A program made the position numbers and the translations under genes. The notes under the pieces are model-generated. The model did no database searches and had not been told where the DNA came from. It saw only the letters and a list, made by a program, of their open reading frames with translations. This document shows positions 21,905 through 32,259 of a stretch of 64,000 nt of DNA, piece by piece. This DNA is from Agapetus fuscipes (taxonomy: Eukaryota; Arthropoda; Insecta; Trichoptera; Glossosomatidae). The first letter of the stretch is position 1, and every line of letters starts with the position of its first letter. The stretch covers positions 18,476,001 to 18,540,000 of the forward strand of contig OX637339.1 of assembly GCA_951799405.1 (NCBI GenBank). The letters run 5' to 3'.

Positions 21905-22585
21905 AGTGGTGATTTATGAAAAATAATGAATTACCTACTTCCCGCGAAATGCTGTAAGCTAGCAAAATATCCCTGATTATCGGGAATTCACTATAGGTGA
22001 CGTCACATATACGAGAGACATTTTAAATGTTCAGACCCCACTTTTAAACATTCATATTACATTTAAACACACTTAAAATTCACTTAAAATACTATATTTT
22101 CCTTTTTAAGAAAAAACTATCAATCTCCAAAGTTTCAACGCCTAACAGAGCATCTTCGGTAATGATGTTAAATTATACAAAATACAGACAAAAAATGTAA
22201 CAAAATTCTATGAAAAGTGTTGACTCGGTAAATGGAAATTTCATCAGTTAATAATTAACATTTCCGCTGTATGTTAATTAACAACCGACCGGGCCGTGTT
22301 TGGGAAACAGAGTGGCGTAGTTTAATAAGGGAAATTCTGCTGAATTTCCTTTTATGGAAGAAAAACATTTTCCCGTCTTTATACTTGTGAAACAAGCGGT
22401 ACAATGTTGCCGAGTTACAAGAAGATTCTATTCATTAAAAAGTTTGTTTTATTTGCAGGGAAACATTGAGAGGAGATACAACGGGACGTGGTGCAGTGGT
22501 TAACGCTTCGGATTCTCAATCAAAACTTACCCGGTTGTGTAGAACTTAAAAATCGTTAAATGAATAAATATTAAGATGATTTTTT
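21905..22585. other. no gene; possible tRNA-like head near 22,490
   Basis: Mostly unannotatable AT-rich sequence. ACGTGGTGCAGTGGTTAACG at about 22,488 resembles a tRNA A-box region, but no B box follows at the right distance. Confidence 0.35.
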
Positions 22586-22589
22586 GGGT

Positions 22590-22830
22590 GTGCGTTGATT
22601 GTGTGTGAATCACACCTCATGAGGCTTCTGTTATATTTAAAGTCGTTATAAAAAGCTCCAATTGACAAGAAAGACCCATATGCAGGAAGGCTGGATGGGC
22701 CTTATGAACAGTCATTGGTAAAGACAAATGAATTTTTCAACCCAGCATCTTAGCTAATATTGTTTTTTATTGTGCTTTGGCAAGAATTAAACTCACAATC
22801 TATCAATTGCCTTAATCACTAGAATATAGA
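22590..22830 (-). repeat. SINE-A, old diverged copy
   Basis: Tail 'gtgtgtgaatcacacctcat', body 'gcaggaaggctggatgggcc' and a degraded head ending 'atcactagaatatagatcga'. Confidence 0.65.
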
Positions 22831-22909
22831 TCGATCAAATTATTTTCTTTTGGTGACTAAAATAAATAATAAATACAAGATATACATATACATAATACAC
22901 ATATTCATT

Positions 22910-23035
22910 GAGGTATAAATTGGTATGAGGCTGATCACCCATACTATAAAAAAAATGTTCACTTCGCCAATTTCAACCCTGTTCCATGAAAAGTCGCCAA
23001 GATTTGCAGGGTCTACGTTCATTTAAGATTGAATA
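22910..23035 (+). repeat. repeat R, 5' half
   Basis: From 'gaggtataaattggtatgag' to 'gttcatttaagattg'. Confidence 0.7.
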
Positions 23036-23039
23036 ATGT

Positions 23040-23420
23040 AAAAATAAAACACAAAGTTCTTAAGGATAAAATAAAAACAGCTTTGTTTTCGATTACGTGA
23101 GTATATTTATTTTTATACAACAACCGGTTTCGCAAACATCCGTTTGCATCGTCAGGTGGTTCAATTAATACTGAATGGCTTATTACGGAATCATCTATGA
23201 GAGTGTCATTGTGTGAAAGTTCAAAGTTTTTCTTCAAGAGTTGATTATTACAAAGTTTTTCTTCAAGAGTTGATTATTACAAAGTTTTTCTTCAAGAGTT
23301 GATTATTACAAAGTTTTTCGGAATCCACATTTGTAATTTTAGATCTGTTAGTTGTCCTCTTGATAATGATGTGATAACATCGAAAGCACTCAATGAAATA
23401 AATCTACTCGTTAATGAAAA
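23040..23420 (-). mobile_element. Penelope-like 3' region with hammerhead motif
   Basis: Minus-strand core: CTGACGA (23,149-23,155), stem II GCAAAC-GGAT-GTTTGC, GAAA (23,128-23,131), then CCGGTTGT. Upstream on the minus strand is a reading frame ending FELSHNDTLIDDSVISH. It parallels SHDDTLND at 53,160-53,190, which is also followed by a hammerhead. Hammerheads in terminal repeats are known for Penelope-like elements. The reverse transcriptase itself is not present. The downstream flank with 'gctttgttttcgattacgtg' recurs at 63,375-63,412. Confidence 0.6.
23219..23322. repeat. 29-30-bp minisatellite, ~3.5 units
   Basis: Units of 'ttcaagagttgattattaca' plus 'aagtttttc' in direct tandem. Confidence 0.9.
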
Positions 23421-23539
23421 CTTCGTATTTTATTTTTACGTTATTACTTTAAAATTAATCTTCACAATCAATACACAAACCCTTAAAATTTTAATTGAAT
23501 TTTAAATGTTTATGTATCTTTGCAACTTAAATTTCAGAT

Positions 23540-23845
23540 ACAGACACCTCAAGAGCTCTCTGCGAGCTTGATCGCAGTGTAAAGGCCAGTACAGAGACAG
23601 AAACAAGGTAAGAAAACACCGCATTCGGTTTGTTTTGTGCTGTATGCAGACTTTCGGGTACCTACACAAAGCGGCCGACATACAATACAGCGAGGCCCTG
23701 CTGTATGGGACATGGCGAAATGCCGGCAACTCTGTGCTGCTCTATTGTGGGCCGACACTGGGGCAATCATTATCAGGTCGCGATGGATGGAACAACGTCC
23801 AAAACAACGGACGCCATCAAGTTAACATAGACTAGGCGTTATATA
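23540..23845. other. SINE-A scrap, then unassigned GC-richer stretch
   Basis: 23,546-23,582 matches the SINE-A tail junction (cacctcaagagctctctgcg). The remainder has overlapping open frames in three phases and both strands (for example 'gcggccgacatacaatacag'). That is a sign of base composition rather than coding. Confidence 0.4.
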
Positions 23846-23855
23846 TATATATATT

Positions 23856-24174
23856 TTTTTTTTAAGAAATCCTGTGCGGGAGACTCCCTAGACTCTAGAG
23901 ACTCTAGGGGTCTATGACACTTGGTGTAGTGCCGCAGAGGTGTACGAGCTTGGTCGTCGCTACAAAGCGCCAATACTCAAGCGAGACCCAGTTGCTGTGA
24001 GGCTGGATGGACCTTCGGTGGCCGGTCATTGGTAAAGGTTTTAATGAATTTTTCAGCCCAGCGAAGAGCAAATTTGAAAATATAAATAGTATATTTTTTG
24101 TGCTCCGCCGGGATTCGAACCCACAACCTTCCCATTCAGAGTCCGCAGTGTTACCACTGAGCTACGGACCGGTC
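23856..24174 (-). repeat. SINE-A with tail type 2
   Basis: Same body and tail as 10,681-11,012 ('aaatcctgtgcgggagactc'). Good B box GGTTCGAATCCCGGCGG and head GACCGGTCCGTAGCTCAGTG on the minus strand. An AT microsatellite (23,840-23,855) and T run mark the 3' end. Confidence 0.85.
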
Positions 24175-24177
24175 AGA

Positions 24178-24440
24178 TATAATAATAATAATAACACGAT
24201 GATTTATTTAGTGAGCGCTGTTTTTGTGTGAATCATACATCACGAGCCCTCTGCGTGCTTGGCGGTCGCAATAGAAAGCACCAGTTTTCAAGAAAGATCC
24301 AGTTTCTGTAAGACTTGATGGACCTTTGATGAATGGTCTGTGGTAAGGGTTTTATGAATTATTCAACTTAGCGAAGAGCATAGTGTGCTACGCCGGGATT
24401 CAAGCCTACTACCTTCAATTAACGAGTCCGAAGCGTTATT
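24178..24440 (-). repeat. SINE-A with LINE-1-type tail
   Basis: Begins at its (ATT)n tail right beside the head of the previous SINE. It has 'gatttatttagtgagcgctg' and 'gaatcatacatcacgagccc'. The head is cut before the A box. Confidence 0.75.
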
Positions 24441-24599
24441 TATTGTTGGCAAGAAAATCTGTGCCTTTTTACACACTTTCAAATTTGTAAATTGTAATTT
24501 TTGGTTCTTTCGACTCAAAAGGTTACCGACCCATGCTCTAGTACCATATACTAGGAAGTATCTACCATGTTCTCGAACATGCAAGAATCGTCTCTGCCG

Positions 24600-24760
24600 C
24601 CTATAAAAATACAAGAAAAGATTCTGTGGGACAGACAGAATCTTTTCGCTTCGACCATTGTAACGCGAAGACCCTGAAGCAGAGAGTGAAGAGTGAACAG
24701 AGCATTGTAACCTATATTGTGAAAAATAAATCTATAATCAAATTAATTTAAAAATACCCC
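24600..24760. other. hairpin and possible LTR-like scrap
   Basis: GAAAAGATTCTGT/ACAGAATCTTTTC forms a 13-bp stem at about 24,615-24,647. The following ~110 bp up to 'gaaaaataaatctataatca' has an LTR-like look (CTT-rich start, AATAAA) but no partner is seen. Confidence 0.25.
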
Positions 24761-24777
24761 TATATTATTATTATTGG

Positions 24778-24842
24778 AAACGTGAACCATTTTTTGATAC
24801 AATGAGGGTCAGCCACAACAACTTATTAATCAAGGAACTCGT
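24778..24842 (-). repeat. repeat R, 5' end fragment
   Basis: 'gtgaaccattttttgataca' to 'aatcaaggaac'. Confidence 0.6.
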
Positions 24843-24844
24843 AC

Positions 24845-25240
24845 TAAATCGATCAGGACCATTTGAATTACAGTCAACAAGTGGTAGCTACGTATTTAGA
24901 TATCGTTTCACGTCACGATATCATTATTTGTGTAGCTATAGCGGTACTCCTCTATTAGTGTTGGTGTAGAGCCGTGACGACAACGATGTGTTGGTGTTGA
25001 TGGTGAGCAGTGAGTCATGGACCCGCGGAGCGAATCAGAGCAGAGAGGGAGGCGACGCGGTACACCGGGCGCGCGCTGCTCCTGCAGCCTCTACCGCTGC
25101 TGCAAGACTAGCAACATCTGATACGATGGGCGGCGCTGATCGACTGGATAATGACCCATGTACAAGTTGCCAACACTTCAAGTGGTCGTTGCACGCGAAG
25201 GCTGACACTTGAACGGCTCCACCTTATCTGACTGACATGG
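24845..25240. other. GC-richer stretch, no supported gene
   Basis: An open frame at 24,988-25,212 is rich in A, R and S codons from GC-rich sequence and lacks recognisable motifs. It could be part of an old LINE, as the CR1-type relic follows. Confidence 0.3.
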
Positions 25241-25244
25241 TTTC

Positions 25245-25412
25245 GCCTGTTGAGATGGGTGTGAGGAGGCAGACACAATTGGGTTCAGCCGCAACAAATT
25301 TTGGAGACTTTGGAGACCGCGATTCCGGTGGAATGGAACAGACTGCCGCACGGAGAACAGAACTCTAAATCTGTGGGTGTATTCCGTTGACCACCCAAGA
25401 CACACGCAATGC
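25245..25412 (+). pseudogene. CR1-group LINE C-terminal relic
   Basis: Contains NFGD and, in the next frame, EWNRLPHGEQNSKSVGVFR. This corresponds to EWNRLPPNVRKAKTVGVFK near the C-terminus of LINE-1. Frameshifted and truncated. Confidence 0.6.
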
Positions 25413-25562
25413 AACTAAGCTACACATAAAGCGCAACTTTTTGCCGCGTTATGCCCGAAGAGTTTCGCATGTGGCGAGTGTGGTACTTATTTATTTACGC
25501 CAACCACTACAGTTGAAGTGGGGGTTTCCCAGCTCCCGAGGGGGCTGGTACTAATTTATGAC
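25408..25562 (-). repeat. SINE-B, 3' half
   Basis: Carries 'gcaactaagctacacataaa' through 'cccagctcccgagggggctg'. The tRNA-like head is missing. Confidence 0.75.
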
Positions 25563-25582
25563 AAACAAGTTATTTGGATGAT

Positions 25583-25765
25583 CAGGGCTGGTAGTCTCAT
25601 CACCACGGTAATTCTTACCTACCGAATATCGGTAATATTTGTATAAAGACTAATGAGACTGTTTACTTGCGGCCATCTTGGATTGACAGGTCTTCATACA
25701 AATATTACCGATATTCGGTAGGTAAGAATTACCGTGGTGATGAAACTTCCATCCACGATTTGGAA
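25583..25765. mobile_element. palindromic MITE G, copy 2
   Basis: Arms 'caccacggtaattcttacct' plus 'accgaatatcggtaatattt' at both ends, inverted. The centre has 'gcggccatcttggattgaca'. Confidence 0.75.
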
Positions 25766-25769
25766 CAGG

Positions 25770-26160
25770 GGTAGAAAAAAGTTGAAGACATGGGACGAAA
25801 CATTGACAATGGTGACAAAGTAATTATATTAAACGCAAATACAGCGGAATGGTATTCTTGGAAAGCAGAAATTCACAAATTGGGGAAATTACACCAATTT
25901 CCGCTGTCGAAAATGTAGTCGACAAGTCTAAGAGACGTGTTCGTGGCAGTGCCTGCCTATACGCTACATTATAGAGCAGCTAGACTCTGCGGCGACTGAT
26001 GACTGTGGAATAAATGGAAGAGAACAATGCCTGCGGTCTACCGGGCGGATTAAATAGCTAACAATGCTAAAAACATAACATTTCAGTTCAGTATAATTGA
26101 AAATATAATAAACAAAGTAATACAACTTGAAAAGACATAGCACTTTTTTAAGCAACACCT
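25770..26160. other. nothing recognised
   Basis: No gene or match found. The minus-strand open frame 25,964-26,242 is SINE read-through. Confidence 0.35.
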
Positions 26161-26162
26161 TT

Positions 26163-26680
26163 CGGATCGGTCTGTAGTCTAGTGGTAACGCTTCGGACTC
26201 GTAAAAGGAAGGTTGTGGGTTTATATCTCGACGGAGCAACAAAATATACCATTTATATTGTCAAATATACTCTTCGCTGGATTCTGAATTAATTAATATA
26301 CCGTTACCAAAGTCCGGTCACCAAAGGTCCATCCAGTCTTACAGCAACTGGGTCTTGCTTGAGAATTGGCGCTTTGTAGCGACAACTAAACTCGTAAAAA
26401 GTCTGGTCGATTGCTCAGTTGGTAGAATGCTTGCATTCCATGCCGAGACCAAGGGTTCGATCCCCACCGAGGGTGTTAGAAATGATTTCCCGTTTCGGTG
26501 TCTATTTCAAACTTAAAATAAATACCGGAAAACTGTCCTCAGCCGTCACAAGAAATGTCAGAGAATCAGAGCTGGGAAACCCCCACTTCAACTGAAAGTG
26601 GTTGGTGTGAAGCCGGCCCCCTTATCCGTATAAATAAATAGGTCCCGAAGCACCACATGCAACCCTATAGAAGTGTCTGC
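26163..26680 (+). repeat. SINE-A/SINE-B dimer
   Basis: SINE-A (26,163-26,398; head GATCGGTCTGTAGTCTAGTG, B-box region GGTTTATATCTCG degraded) runs through AACTCGTAAAAAGT into SINE-B (26,399-26,680; head TTGCTCAGTTGGTAGAATGC, B box GGGTTCGATCCCC). SINE-B ends near 'ccacatgcaaccc'. Confidence 0.8.
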
Positions 26681-26692
26681 TTGTGGGCATCT

Positions 26693-26945
26693 AAATCTTA
26701 ATCTAAATCTAAGCTGCAAGGATATGTATCATTTGAGATTCATATTAAATGCATTCCCACAAGCAGACACGCATAATTTCGCGCTCACACATGCCGCATG
26801 TGGACCTACAATATAAAAACCCAATTCTCAAATGGACATAAGCCCTGCAACTCTTGCCGACCTTCCCTGAAACAGGGGTGACATTGGCAAAGTGAACCAT
26901 TTTTTACAGTATGGGTGGTCAGCCTTATACCAACCTGTAAGTCAA
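26693..26945 (-). repeat. repeat R, full copy
   Basis: Complete with tail side 'atctaaatctaagctgcaag'. A small plus-strand R 3' end (26,946-27,005) abuts it. Confidence 0.85.
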
Positions 26946-27009
26946 TGTATAAGGGCATGCATTTAATATTAGCCTTAAATGACAATATATATTTGCAACT
27001 TAAATTATA

Positions 27010-27310
27010 CCCCCGTTTCCACGCTGAAATAATTTGGTTAGGTAAATTTCCCTTTAAAAGAAAACACTTTCTCTTCTCTTGTGATGATTCACGAAATAAA
27101 AACACAAAAATGAGTTATTTATTTGCGTCAATGGTTATTGAAGTCATTCGGCAATAACAACAGCAACGAAAATATTTTCCATCCATTGTATTGCGGCAGC
27201 GGCTTTAGAAAACGCCGCAGATTTCATATAAAATGAAATCCAACCAAATCTCGCGGCTTCTCAGACAATAATTCGACAATAACTGCCGTAAAAAATAGAA
27301 AATTTCATCA
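27010..27310. other. nothing recognised
   Basis: AT-rich sequence without supported features. Confidence 0.35.
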
Positions 27311-27339
27311 CAAAATTACTATATACAATCTACGTTGCA

Positions 27340-27710
27340 AAGACACAATACCATTTAAAATCATATTAAATGCATGCCCACAAATCAGACACGTGAAATT
27401 TACACGAATGATGGTGCTAGAGAGATGTTTTCCGGGATCTGTAGGAGCAGGAGCTTCTGGACGTTCCGCCCATGTCCACGGTGGCCTTCTTCAGCATGAA
27501 AGAGAAATGATGAAGATGATCTTGATTGTACACCCACACTTTGATCACAGTTTCATAAAAACCATCTTCATCATTTCATTTTACACGCTGCGGAAGTCCA
27601 TCGTAGACACGGGGAAACGTCCGGAAGCTCCTGCTCCAACAGATCTCAGAAAACATCTCTCCAGCATTCACGTGTCTGTTTGCTGGCATGCATTTAACAT
27701 GAATTTCAAC
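27340..27710. repeat. foldback carrying degenerate hammerhead arms, within R halves
   Basis: Outer arms are R 3' halves ('cagacacgtg' / 'cacgtgtctg'). Inner arms are the hammerhead element ('agagatgttttccgggatct' and inverse). On the minus strand the left arm reads CTGAAGA, stem II GGCC...GGGC, then GGAA instead of GAAA (27,452-27,505). The right arm has CTGCGGA. Both are expected to be inactive. Confidence 0.6.
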
Positions 27711-27714
27711 TGTT

Positions 27715-28310
27715 TCAACGGTTTCAACTGCATATCATTTCAATTCAGAATCTAGATCGTAAGTAGGTACGGCGTTGGTCGAGAATGTCAGGAATGTACC
27801 TGTACTATGTATATAAAAGTATCCAGCACCCTAGGTCCTTGAGAGCGGGTTGCTTCCGCCCTAATGGGCAATGACGAGAGCAGCCCCGTGAGCAACGTAA
27901 TTAGCGGTCACATTATCAGTGGGCCGATCACTGGGAGAGAGGGGTGAACGCATAATTACCCTAAAATAGAACTAAATGTAGGGAAGGTGGGAGGAAGCAA
28001 ACTGCGATGAATTATCTCATGAAATATTACCTTGACATACATTTTTTCTACCTTGGCATGCACACCCAAGTGATAGAAGCTTCTAAAGGTGATTTTTACC
28101 AGAAGCTTCTAAAGGTGATTTTTACCAGAAGCTTCTCGAAGCACCACAGATTAGATTAGACAACATTGCAAAAACCCAGCCTCATAACCGTTCCGTTGAT
28201 GCATTTCCATCCGGGGAAGCGTATCACTGAACGCTCATGCAATAGTATATATTTTTGTGGCGGATGGCCTTTACGATGGTAGTGACCCAAGCCCAGCAGG
28301 CTATAATCTA
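27715..28310. other. no gene; 26-bp direct duplication at 28,075-28,135
   Basis: 'agaagcttctaaaggtgatt' plus 'tttacc' is repeated back to back. The rest is unassigned. Confidence 0.4.
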
Positions 28311-28311
28311 G

Positions 28312-28625
28312 AATCTAAGTTGCAAAGATATAATACAATTAAGTTGTACATGAAATGCATTCCCACAAGCAGACACGTACAAGTTTGCACTTAAACAAGC
28401 CGCGTGTGAACTGACAGTATAACACCCAATATCAAATGCTCTTTCCGACCTTCCTTCAAACAGGGGTGACATTTTTTTAAAGAAATTCAGTGCGAGAGAC
28501 TCTTTAGATTTCAGAGACTCTAGGGTTCTATGATACCGACTTGTTGTAGTGCCACAGAGGTGTTTATAAATTGGCAAAGTGCACCATTTTTTTACAGTAT
28601 AGGTGGTCAGCCTCACACCAATCTA
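28312..28625 (-). repeat. repeat R split by SINE-A tail type 2
   Basis: R is interrupted at 28,471-28,567 by 'aaagaaattcagtgcgagag' ... 'tgccacagaggtgt', the tail module of SINE-A type 2. R resumes at 'attggcaaagtgc'. A short 'att' context is shared at both edges. Confidence 0.7.
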
Positions 28626-28671
28626 CAAGTAAACGAAGTGAAAACGGATGTAAATCACTCACTAGGGGTGG

Positions 28672-28800
28672 TGATATAATAATAATAATTGGCCAATTCT
28701 TATATAGCGCCGTTTAGTGGCATTAGCCACCCCAAGGGTGCTTTTATGTGTTGAAGCTTCTGTAAAACAACTGTGTCTTAAGCAACTTCCTGAAACTGAA
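28672..28800 (-). mobile_element. possible LINE 3' end
   Basis: An AAT microsatellite, then 'tatatagcgccgtttagtgg' and 'cctgaaactgaatg'. The GGCGCTATATAA motif on the minus strand resembles the 3' ends of CR1/L2-group LINEs (compare 51,100-51,140). Tentative. Confidence 0.35.
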
Positions 28801-28821
28801 TGAATACATCATTTGTACATT

Positions 28822-28998
28822 CTCTGTAACTGTAACTCTGTTGCAATTCTGCTAGGGGTGGCCAGAGCCTCTGCAGAGCTGCCTCCATTTTTTCCTATCC
28901 TTACATACCTCTTTCAATTCATTCATATCCATCACCTTTTTCATGCATTTTCTTCTTTTACGCTCACTTTGTATATCCCTTTCTTTCACAATCTCCTA
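28822..28998 (-). mobile_element. LINE-2 3' fragment
   Basis: Begins with AGTTAC tail units and 'ccacccctagc', then the MKKVMDMNELKE coding end. Confidence 0.8.
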
Positions 28999-29480
28999 TT
29001 TACGCAAAAAGCAGGGGAATTTTGCGCTGTTTGATATGTACGGGGTAAATGTGATGGATTGCTGAATTTCCAGCGGGCATTCATTGCGAATGACGTAAAG
29101 ATTGAGTGAGTACACGGAATGCATGCAGCTGGTTGGTTGGTTGGTGTGTTGAGTGTGGCTGTTGGTGTAACCGCATCGATCTTCCTCGGCGCGGCCACGT
29201 GAGCGCCCAGGGCCCCCGATGAGGGTCACGTGAGACACATGCACGACATCTAGCAAGTAGCTACACACCCCACGTACTCACATCTGCCTCAACAACTTGC
29301 CAGAGCTGTGTGCAAGGTCAGAGCAACAGAGTGTGCTGTGCGTTCAAAGGAAACTATTCACGACAAATTCATACTTATTAAATTCATATCACTCGTATAA
29401 TACTTGAAACCTTGCGCTTGACGGTCCCAAAACTGGATAAGAAAGGAGAAGGGTTTGATAAGGCTAGCGACCTGTCCATA
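28999..29480. other. GC-richer, no supported gene
   Basis: CpG-containing stretch around 29,160-29,240 with 'cacgtgagcgcccagggccc'. No splice-bounded open frame was found. Confidence 0.3.
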
Positions 29481-29489
29481 AATATGAAA

Positions 29490-29830
29490 AAACTCATGCG
29501 ACCGCAAAAGAAAAAGCCGCGGACAAGGACAAGCGGGAAGTCTCATTCACAACATGGAGGGCACTCAATAGACTCAGAACAGGTGTCTCCCGTTGCTACA
29601 GTAACCTCAAAAAATGGGGTTACAGAGATGAAGAAACCTGCGAGTGTGGCTCCGTGCAAAACAGTGAACATCTTTTTTCTTGTCCCCTGATTGGAGCGAC
29701 GTGCACGCTTGAGGACGTAGTGATGGCGAGCGAGAATGGAGTTCATGTGGCCGAGTATTGGGGGCTGCACATATGATGGTGTTCCGGACACGGAAAGTAA
29801 GTAAGTAAGTAAGTACCTACCGAACATCAG
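29490..29830 (+). pseudogene. jockey/R1-like LINE C-terminal fragment with GTAA tail
   Basis: One open frame to the stop at 29,774-29,776 reads TTWRALNRLRTGVSRCYSN, then KKWGYRDEETCECGSVQNSE and HLFSCPLIGA. This is the C-terminal cysteine motif region found in many jockey/R1-type LINE ORF2 proteins. The 3' UTR is ~20 bp and ends in (GTAA)n at 29,799-29,815. The 5' part is missing. Confidence 0.65.
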
Positions 29831-29957
29831 TAATATTAATTGTATGAGGACTAATCAGCTGTTCACTTGATGCCATCTTGGATTATCAGGTCTTGATACT
29901 AATATTACCGATATTCGGTAGGTAAGAATTACCGTGGGGTTGAGACTTCCACCCCAG
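29812..29957. mobile_element. palindromic MITE G, copy 3
   Basis: 'gccatcttggattatcaggt' centre and right arm 'ggtaagaattaccgtggggt'. The left arm is shortened where it meets the LINE GTAA tail. Confidence 0.65.
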
Positions 29958-30009
29958 GAAGATGTCGCTGGTATGGTCGAGCAGATAAGTATATTAATAC
30001 TTTACTTGA

Positions 30010-30173
30010 AGTAGGGGGTTTTTCAATTCCAGAAGAAGTTCGTTTTTATTCCTAGTGAAGGCTGATTTATGGTTAAATTTATTTTTGGGAAACACTGAAA
30101 CGGGGAACCATGAAAAACTAGACCTCTGGCATGGAACACAATCACTCTACCAACTGAGCTATCGACCCGACTC
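30010..30173 (-). repeat. SINE-B, head half
   Basis: Head on the minus strand: TAGCTCAGTTGGTAGAGTG. The B box is degraded (GAGGTCTAG...), body is 'aaacactgaaacggggaacc'. Confidence 0.7.
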
Positions 30174-30187
30174 GAAATATGTGCTTT

Positions 30188-30716
30188 TTACATAATAATA
30201 ATATTATGATGATTTATTTGGTGAGCGCTGTTTTTGTGTGAATCATAACCTCAAGAGCCCTCTGCGAGCTTGGCCGTCGCTGTATAAAAAGTACCAATTC
30301 TCAAGCAAGACCAATGTAGTTGCTGCAAGGCTGGATGGACATTTGGTAAAGGTATATAAATTGTTCAACAAAACGAAGCGCATATTTGAAAATATAAATG
30401 GTATATTGTTTTGTGCTTTGGCGGGATTCAAACCCATCTTTTTTTTATTTCTCACGAAAACAACAACAATACTAATTCAAAGGCTAGCGTTGCTTCCAGA
30501 ACACCAGATCCTGTAAGAAGATCACAGCGACTAGCCAACCGCTGATAATGCCCATCGGAGCAATGGGCGAAACTGTCCGGAATGAATCAACCAGACCACG
30601 GCTACATAGCCCGGAAAAAGTGATTGTTGTGTCAACAAGAACCGGCCGTGAAAGCTTCAATGTACAACCAAAACCTTCCATTCATGAGTCCGCCAGACTA
30701 CGGAACGGTGCTGTAT
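30188..30716 (-). repeat. SINE-A (LINE-1-type tail) split by a ribozyme-like insertion
   Basis: SINE-A tail, body and part of the B-box region at 30,188-30,440. The remaining head ('aaccttccattcatgagtcc', 'agactacggaacggt') is at 30,666-30,716. The insert is described separately. Confidence 0.7.
30441..30662 (+). mobile_element. inserted element with degenerate hammerhead
   Basis: CTGATAA (30,542-30,548; A replaces the invariant G8), stem II TGCCCAT-CGGAGCA-ATGGGC, GAAA (30,569-30,572) and TGTCCGG. The downstream 'cagaccacggctacatagcc' and 'cggaaaaagtg' match the family at 33,989-34,229. Expected to be inactive. Confidence 0.6.
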
Positions 30717-30984
30717 GTGTGTAAATTCCAACTTAGCCACGCATCGAAGGTCCTTGAAAGCCGCAGTGAGCGTCCTCAATGCTTCCCTCCACCACGGCAT
30801 GCTATTTGATGTGATGTTTGTGCGGACAATATTGCGAGTTGATTCTACGAGATAGTGTGCGCGGTGTGGTAACGCAGAGGTCACGACTCGGTGTGACCAT
30901 CCACAATCCACACCTACAGAGACACAAGCCGGTTTCAATATCTAGTGATAACTGGAGAACCAATGAAATACTACAATATAATTA

Positions 30985-31120
30985 ATAAACATAATGATGA
31001 TTAATCTTGTGAGAGTTGATTGTTGTGTGAATCACACCTAAAGAACCCTCTGCTAGGTTGATCATCGCTCAAGACTCAAGACGCAAGCAAAGCAAATGAA
31101 TGTTTCAACCCTATTCTTTT
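30985..31120 (-). repeat. SINE-A, 3' fragment
   Basis: 'gtgtgaatcacacctaaaga' and 'gctaggttgatcatcgctca', then lost. Confidence 0.6.
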
Positions 31121-31164
31121 TTAATAGCACCCTGTGTGACTACGGGGATATCCAGGACTCGGCA

Positions 31165-31478
31165 CATAATAATAATAATAATAATATTAGGATGATTTAT
31201 TTGGTGAGCGCTGTTTTTGTGTGTATCACACCTCAAGAGCCCTCTGCGAGCTTGGTCGTCGCTGTAGAAAGCGTCAATTCTCAAGCAAGACCCAGTTGTT
31301 GTAAGGTTGGATAGACCTTTCAGTGACCGGTCTTTGGTAAAGGTTTATGAATTTTTCAACTCAGCGAAGAGCACATTCGAAATATAAATGGTATATTTTT
31401 GTGCTCCGCCGGGATCCGAATCCACAACCTTCCATTTACGAGTCCGAAGTGTTGCCACTACGGACTACGGACCGGTCC
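31165..31478 (-). repeat. SINE-A, full copy with LINE-1-type tail
   Basis: (ATT)n tail 31,168-31,188, tail block 'gatttatttggtgagcgctg', body 'tcaagcaagacccagttgtt' and head GGACCGGTCCGTAGTCCGTA at the right end. The head lies 5 bp from the 3' end of a 5S rRNA-like sequence in the same orientation. Confidence 0.9.
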
Positions 31479-31483
31479 AAGAT

Positions 31484-31600
31484 GCCAACGACACGCAGTG
31501 TACCTGAGCGGTAACCCATCCAAGTACTGTCCGCGCCCAATGTTGCTTAACTTCGGTGATCTATGGGAACCGGTGCTTTCAACATGGTAACGTCGTTAAC
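31484..31600 (-). rRNA. 5S rRNA-like sequence, full length
   Basis: On the minus strand the whole ~117-nt 5S length is present: 5' GTTAACGACGTTACCATG, then GATCACCGAAGTTAAGCAAC (A box region), GGGCGCGGACAGTACTTGG, ATGGGTTACCGC (C box with one change) and 3' TGCGTGTCGTTGGC. The nine terminal bases at each end still pair, with two G-U pairs. The stretch after CACCGGTTC (CCATAGATC) differs from usual 5S. It may be a variant gene, a pseudogene, or the head of a 5S-containing SINE. No T run follows because SINE-A begins at once. Confidence 0.75.
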
Positions 31601-31759
31601 GTTAACACATATGTCTGATGTCAGTGTGCCCCTTAATTGGCGAAAAATGCACACTGACGGACCTGCTTCAAGGAAACGACAATGCAGTGGCTGCCGCTAG
31701 TCACTGGAGATACCTTTCATTTGCAGATTTCGACGTATCAATTGAGTAAAATTATTTTT

Positions 31760-32008
31760 CAAATACCTTGGGATTCGAACACAAGACCTTCCGTAGTGTA
31801 AACCACTCCACTACAGACTGGTTGAATCTTAATTGATTGAGCACATAAATTATTCATCAAAAGGGATAGACAACATTCTAATGCTATTTTATTTCCTTAC
31901 TGAGTTAAACTCCTAAATGAAATGGGCCACATTCCAATATTCTGCGGACTCACGACCTTCCTTTTACGAGTCCGTTACGTTGACCACTAAATCGATCAGA
32001 CTACATAT
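31760..32008 (-). repeat. two isolated SINE-A-like heads
   Basis: 31,760-31,825 ('gggattcgaacacaagacct' to 'ccactacagactgg') and 31,945-32,008 ('cggactcacgaccttccttt' to 'ccactaaatcgatcagac'). Both have B- and A-box remnants without bodies. Confidence 0.5.
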
Positions 32009-32037
32009 GGCTGGCGCAACAAGGTACTGCCTACCTA

Positions 32038-32255
32038 TAATCATCTAAGTTGCAAAGATATATTAACATTTAAAATTAATATTAAGTCTATTCCAACAAG
32101 CAGAGATGTATAATTTCGCGCTTACACATTCCGCGTCTTAGCATCCAACATATACCACCCAAATCTCAATTGAACATAAGCCCTGCAACTCTGCCGACCT
32201 TCCCTAAAATAGGGGTGACAATGGCAACGTGAATCATTGTAATGCTTTGAGGGAT
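32038..32255 (-). repeat. repeat R
   Basis: 'taagttgcaaagatatatta' to 'gggtgacaatggcaacgtga'. Diverged. Confidence 0.75.
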
Positions 32256-32259
32256 TATA

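Noticed and set aside
24600..24760. Solo LTR
   Set aside because: No TG...CA ends with a target duplication and no partner LTR in the window. Noted as a weak hint only.
24988..25212. 74-codon A/R-rich frame
   Set aside because: GC-rich composition artefact next to a LINE relic. No homology I can name.
26399..26480. SINE-B and SINE-A heads as true tRNA genes
   Set aside because: A and B boxes are present but the acceptor stem and anticodon arm are degraded, and SINE bodies follow directly.
29412..29690. 92-codon frame starting at 29,412
   Set aside because: It is in the wrong phase. The real relic frame is the one ending at 29,776 with the LNRLRTG and CECG motifs.
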